From Rhyzopertha dominica (taxonomy: Eukaryota > Arthropoda > Insecta > Coleoptera > Bostrichidae): DNA of 64,000 nt. The notes under the pieces were generated by a model, which saw only the letters and a list, made by a program, of their open reading frames with translations, ran no database searches and was not told where the DNA came from. Shown one piece after another: positions 61,101 to 64,000 of this stretch (positions are counted from its first letter, which is position 1; each line of letters starts with the position of its first letter). The DNA is taken from assembly GCA_025024175.1 (NCBI GenBank), contig QCXZ01000053.1, forward strand, positions 9,734,001-9,798,000. The letters are read 5' to 3'. The position numbers were made by a program, and so were the translations under genes.

Positions 61101-64000
61101 TTATAGGCCTTTATTAAATTTCCTTTACTTATTAATAATAAATGATATTGTATCAAGAGAAGTAATGAATGTGTCTATCATAGCAGTTTCTCTGTACAAT
61201 AATTAAAGGTTTGGTAATAAATAATTTGTGATAAAATCATCATTTTTGTATTTGTGTGTCCATTAGTTATAATTAAAGGACAGTGTCTATTAGTAGAAAG
61301 GCCAACTATGGTTTACATTTAAAAAAATGCATTTTTGTGTTATATGAGCCCTGACACAAAAATGTTCAGACATCAACTAATTTTTCGTAGAAGTTTGAAA
61401 ATTTCCATAAGGGATTCAATATCATGTTTTTCATTTATAGGACCCTATAATATGTATTGTTTTACATCATATTTACGACATTGTTTTGCCTTAATAACTG
61501 TTTTTATTCTGGCAGGTATAGTTTTTACAAGCTTTTCGCAATCTTCTGTGGTAAAAGAATCCCATATATTTTGCAATTTTACGTGCATATCAGAAATGTT
61601 GCGCTGCAGATCATTTCTTAATTGCTGCTTCATCTTGTGCCATATAGTTTCGATTACATTTAGATCAGGACTGCTGGAGGGCCAGCCAAGGACGGAAATG
61701 TTGTCTTGCAGCAACTTTCTTGTGGTTTTGGCTGTATGGCAGGAGGCGCCATCTTGTTGAAAAGTAAAGTTTCCATCAGGTGATAACATTGGAATTGACA
61801 CCAACAAATTGGTTTCAAGAATGTTCTGATATTTTAGTGCGTTTACAATTCAGTCTATGAAGTGCAGTTTTCCAACACCATTAGCAGACATATTCCATAA
61901 CACCTGATGGTAATTTTATTTTTTCTTTAAGCAGTCTTTGTGGAAGGCTTCATTTTTGTTTATTATAACACGTGATCGATGGTCACCCACGCAAACATCA
62001 AATTTTGATTCATCACTAAATCCTTTTCCNATCTTCGCAAGTCCACATATTGCCTGTTCCTTTGCCCACGCTAATCGTCTCTTTTTTGTTTTTTCTGTGA
62101 GCAATGGCCTTTCTTTTGCCTTAAGCAATGATAAATTTGCTTAAACATAACATACGTACCTTATAAAAGTGTAAACTAGAGTTATGAATCCCGCGACAAC
62201 ACGTTTTTCGTGAAACATTTCCCATTGTTTCTTCATTCCATTTTCTGTTTTTTCTCTTAATGTACTTCGACGATCAGTTTTACAAATCCAAACAAGAGAT
62301 CTTTGCATTCTGGAAATGCCTTTGCGTGGCCGACCAGCACCATGTCTTGAAATTTGAATTGAACTCATTTCTCTATACTTTTTCACAATATCTGACACCG
62401 TGGACTTTGCGACATTTATTTGCTTAGCAATATCCCGAAACGTTTTTCCTTGGTGAAACAGTTTTACAACTAATTCTCTGATTGCACGATTAGTTGCTTT
62501 ACCGCGTGCCATTTTGGAGTCAATTGATATTTAGTCGACTTAATTGTCAATGCTATTTATTTGTTTTACTAACGTGTCCGAACATTTATGTATCACCAAA
62601 TATTGGCTTGTTGTCGACATTAGCTTAGTTGTATAAATCATTATTATTTTATTTCAAAACAATGTTGTAAATATGATGTAAAGCAATACATATTATAGTG
62701 TCATAAATGAAACACATGATATTGAATCCCCTACGGAAATTTTCAAATTTTTACGAAAAATCAGTTGATGTCCGAACATTTTTGTGTTAGGGCTCGTATT
62801 AAAAAAATATGGCCCTCTATAAAAATTTGAGGTCGCCACTGGATTAAAAAAAATACCTATAAAAGATTTTCTATGAATAGCTACTGAGATATCTTCCAAT
62901 TACACTTAAAATGGGTATAGGGTGTTGCATTTTGTGAAATAAAAGATTGATATAGAAGGAGAAATTTAAAGTGTTCTTGTAGTATTTATGTAGAATCCAT
63001 CGGCATACCTAGTTAGTTTCTTTCTGCATACCTTCATTTTCGAAATTATAACTAAGGAAAAATGGAAAACTAATTTGTCAAGATTTTGATATGTAACTGG
63101 TTGTGAATAACTTTATTCAATCAGATAAATATTTTATAAATTTCAATTACAAAAAGAGGTAATATTATCATGCCGACAAGTAGGAATTGTTTCGATTTCT
63201 TGAACCATGTCACCCTCAATGTCACCTATGTTTCGCCATTTTTTTTGTGAAGTTAAGAAAAAACCTTAATAAGGACTTTTTGCTATACTATGTAAAATAC
63301 AGTATCCTTAAAACCATATAATTAAATACTGTGCATAAGTCATAAAACTGTAACGTCAAAATAAATAACTGGGCATGCAGTTTTCACATAAACGTGTGCA
63401 TTTTATAGGGATTCATGCTAGAACTCTAAAATATATATTATAGAGCATTAGTTTAAATTTTTGCATTTGGCCTCATAAGTAATTGTGCATTTATTTATGG
63501 AATAGTCTAACAGTGGTTTATATTATCAAAAAGTAGATTGTTTTATCATTGTTAATGGGACGCAAAAGACCAAAGAACTATATGGGAACATAGGTTTTAA
63601 CTTTTACGGTAGCTCATTAAATGTTAATTCAAATACTCCCTGTATTATTTCAAAATAACAGAAATATATAGGTATGGTAAAAATAATATTTTCTGAAAAA
63701 ATTTTTCAACGCCAAAATAATATACAGGACATTGCATTTAAGAAATTTAATTAAAATAAAATTGAATATGGAAAAGTTTATATGAACTTCCTTTTAATGC
63801 AATTTAATTCGTTTCAGTTCAATTCAGTCAATTGAAATTTATTTTAAATATGATTTTGATCAAAAACAAAATGAATTGAAGAGCAACCGTGGTAATGTAG
63901 TTATAATATCAATTTCTCTACGACAATTATAAGTGATATATTTTTTTATCCACTAGTTCGAGCATATGACAATGCAACGACATGTGGTTTGGTGTGGACC
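54968..64000 (+). CDS. Ubr3: UBR3 E3 ubiquitin ligase, copy B (5' end, continues beyond window)
   Basis: Exon 1 is 54968-55196 and exon 2 starts at 63957 and leaves the window. Exon 1 gives 76 residues plus one base. Exon 2 resumes in phase with VRAYDNATTCGLVWT, the beginning of a UBR box that matches the form I know from UBR3 proteins. Between them lies an 8.8 kb intron with Penelope-like tails, LINE scraps, a 1 kb palindrome and a Tc1-like transposon. The upstream region is much richer in CpG than the rest of the window, as expected of a widely used promoter. I take this as the ancestral UBR3 copy and copy A as the derived one, because the copy A UBR box is the more divergent. Confidence 0.85.
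56033..56070 (-). ncRNA. Hammerhead motif in Penelope-like tail, intact core
   Basis: The reverse strand gives helix I GUA/UAC, core CUGACGA, helix II UGACU UAUU AGUCG-type stem, GAAA, palindromic GCGC helix III, UU cleavage site and UACC. The catalytic core matches the consensus; helix I is short. Confidence 0.7.
56108..56145 (+). ncRNA. Hammerhead motif in Penelope-like tail, core mutated
   Basis: GGUA, CUGACUA (position 8 is U instead of G), helix II GGCU UAC UAGCU, GAAA, GAGC, UU and UACC. The lost core G predicts inactivity. Confidence 0.6.
56171..56350 (-). pseudogene. RTE-like LINE C-terminal scrap
   Basis: The reverse strand reads YGSETWVLKTKQKSAIQATK, the block after the palm of RTE-type LINEs, then MGITQKDRICNQDIQEEV. 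It is a different subfamily from the copies at 11 and 27 kb. Confidence 0.65.
56450..56745 (-). pseudogene. LINE C-terminal scrap
   Basis: The reverse strand reads LLFKIFKIKRKMLPDYLYAK, then HNYPTRNMNDFCVSTSKTQK, the extreme C-terminal block of Jockey/CR1-like LINE proteins. It is open for 93 codons and is interrupted at 56745 by the palindromic element. Confidence 0.6.
56748..57770. mobile_element. Palindromic foldback element, complete copy
   Basis: Two arms of about 480 bases are inverted about a centre near 57280. The left arm begins ACAGGGTGAGCAAATAAGAG and runs through GGTCATATCTCATAAACCAG. The right arm ends CTTAAGAAATTTTTTACCTC and AAAGCTCTAGGGC. The same family is at 14600-15945. 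No coding capacity. Confidence 0.85.
57775..61340. other. Intron 1 of Ubr3 copy B, middle part
   Basis: 3.5 kb of AT-rich sequence without a recognised gene or repeat. Short frames at 58190 and 60179 have no recognisable content. Confidence 0.4.
61345..62796 (-). mobile_element. Tc1-like DNA transposon, decayed
   Basis: The ends GAGCCCTGACACAAAAATGT (61346) and the inverse of ACATTTTTGTGTTAGGGCTC (to 62795) continue as inverted repeats for about 100 bases, and both are bordered by TA, the Tc1/mariner target. A single broken transposase gene fills the interior on the reverse strand. Confidence 0.85.
61445..62512 (-). pseudogene. Tc1-like transposase, broken into three frames
   Basis: N-terminal piece 62512-62141: two helix-turn-helix segments (VKLFHQGKTFRDIAKQINVA and SRHGAGRPRKGI linker). 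Middle piece 62128-61916: RRLAWAKEQ and FSDESKFDV with the first catalytic Asp. C-terminal piece 61807-61445: FQQDGASCHTAKTTRKLL (second Asp) and SSSPDLNVIETIW (catalytic Glu, 33 residues after that Asp by my count, one fewer than the usual 34). One N base is at about 62030. Two frame breaks make it non-functional. Confidence 0.85.
62800..63956. other. Intron 1 of Ubr3 copy B, last part
   Basis: AT-rich sequence before the exon 2 acceptor. Nothing recognised. Confidence 0.4.
63957..64000 (+). CDS. Ubr3: Ubr3 copy B exon 2 (partial), start of UBR box
   Basis: After acceptor ATCCACTAG the frame reads VRAYDNATTCGLVWT and is cut by the window edge. It is collinear with copy A exon 2, which reads [15 protein letters not shown]. 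Confidence 0.85.

Noticed and set aside
1..64000. CRISPR arrays, bacterial operons, ribosome binding sites, prophage.
   Set aside because: Spliced genes and eukaryotic retroelements show that this is a eukaryotic nuclear sequence. No regularly spaced repeats were seen.
1..64000. tRNA or rRNA genes.
   Set aside because: No cloverleaf with conserved A and B boxes or rRNA-like block was noticed by eye; a covariance scan would be decisive.

Overview
This is a draft-quality, AT-rich window with scattered N bases from an arthropod nuclear genome. It is most likely an insect, and the retroelement families suggest a beetle, although taxonomy cannot be proven from the window. Evidence for a nuclear genome: genes split by GT-AG introns of hundreds to thousands of bases, and a dense load of non-LTR retrotransposons, Penelope-like elements, MITEs, foldback elements and one Tc1-like transposon.

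The only host gene I recognise is UBR3, an E3 ubiquitin ligase of the N-recognin (UBR box) family. It occurs twice on the + strand. Copy A runs from 6,757 to at least 47,796. I could place 16 exons whose splice phases all agree and which together encode an uninterrupted 1,010 residues. They cover the N-terminal half of UBR3, including a UBR box. I found no RING or C-terminal part before the next gene starts. Copy B begins at 54,968 with a clearly paralogous first exon. Its second exon (the start of a canonical-looking UBR box) opens at 63,957 and runs off the window. The window therefore holds a tandem duplication of at least the 5' half of UBR3. Copy A may be a truncated paralogue, or it may be an alternative 5' module that splices into shared 3' exons beyond the window.

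Nearly everything else lies in introns or between the copies and is mobile DNA. 0-6.5 kb: LINE fragments and a repeat copy. 7-9.5 kb: a THAP-like element, a 0.6 kb MITE, a LINE scrap and a very well-formed hammerhead ribozyme. 11-13.5 kb: an RTE-like LINE and a Ty3/Gypsy remnant. 14.6-18 kb: palindromic foldback DNA with a nested MITE, and a pogo-type element. 19.7 kb: a Penelope-like RT scrap. 23-25.6 kb: two LINEs. 27-32 kb: an RTE copy and a long Jockey-type LINE. 32-33.7 kb: a MITE and a 1 kb near-perfect palindrome. 35-41 kb: two copies of a 0.85 kb repeat, a LINE scrap, a second hammerhead locus and a 1.75 kb TIR element. 41.7-44.6 kb: a LINE inserted into a second THAP-like element. 49 kb: a decayed, intron-containing tyrosine recombinase. 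53-56 kb: Penelope-like sequences with three hammerhead motifs. 56.7-57.8 kb: another palindrome. 61.3-62.8 kb: a Tc1-like transposon.

The observations I consider most worth following are the UBR3 duplication with its altered UBR box, and the set of hammerhead ribozyme motifs (at 9.4, 38.9, 53.7 and 56.0-56.1 kb) that sit in retroelement-derived inverted repeats.
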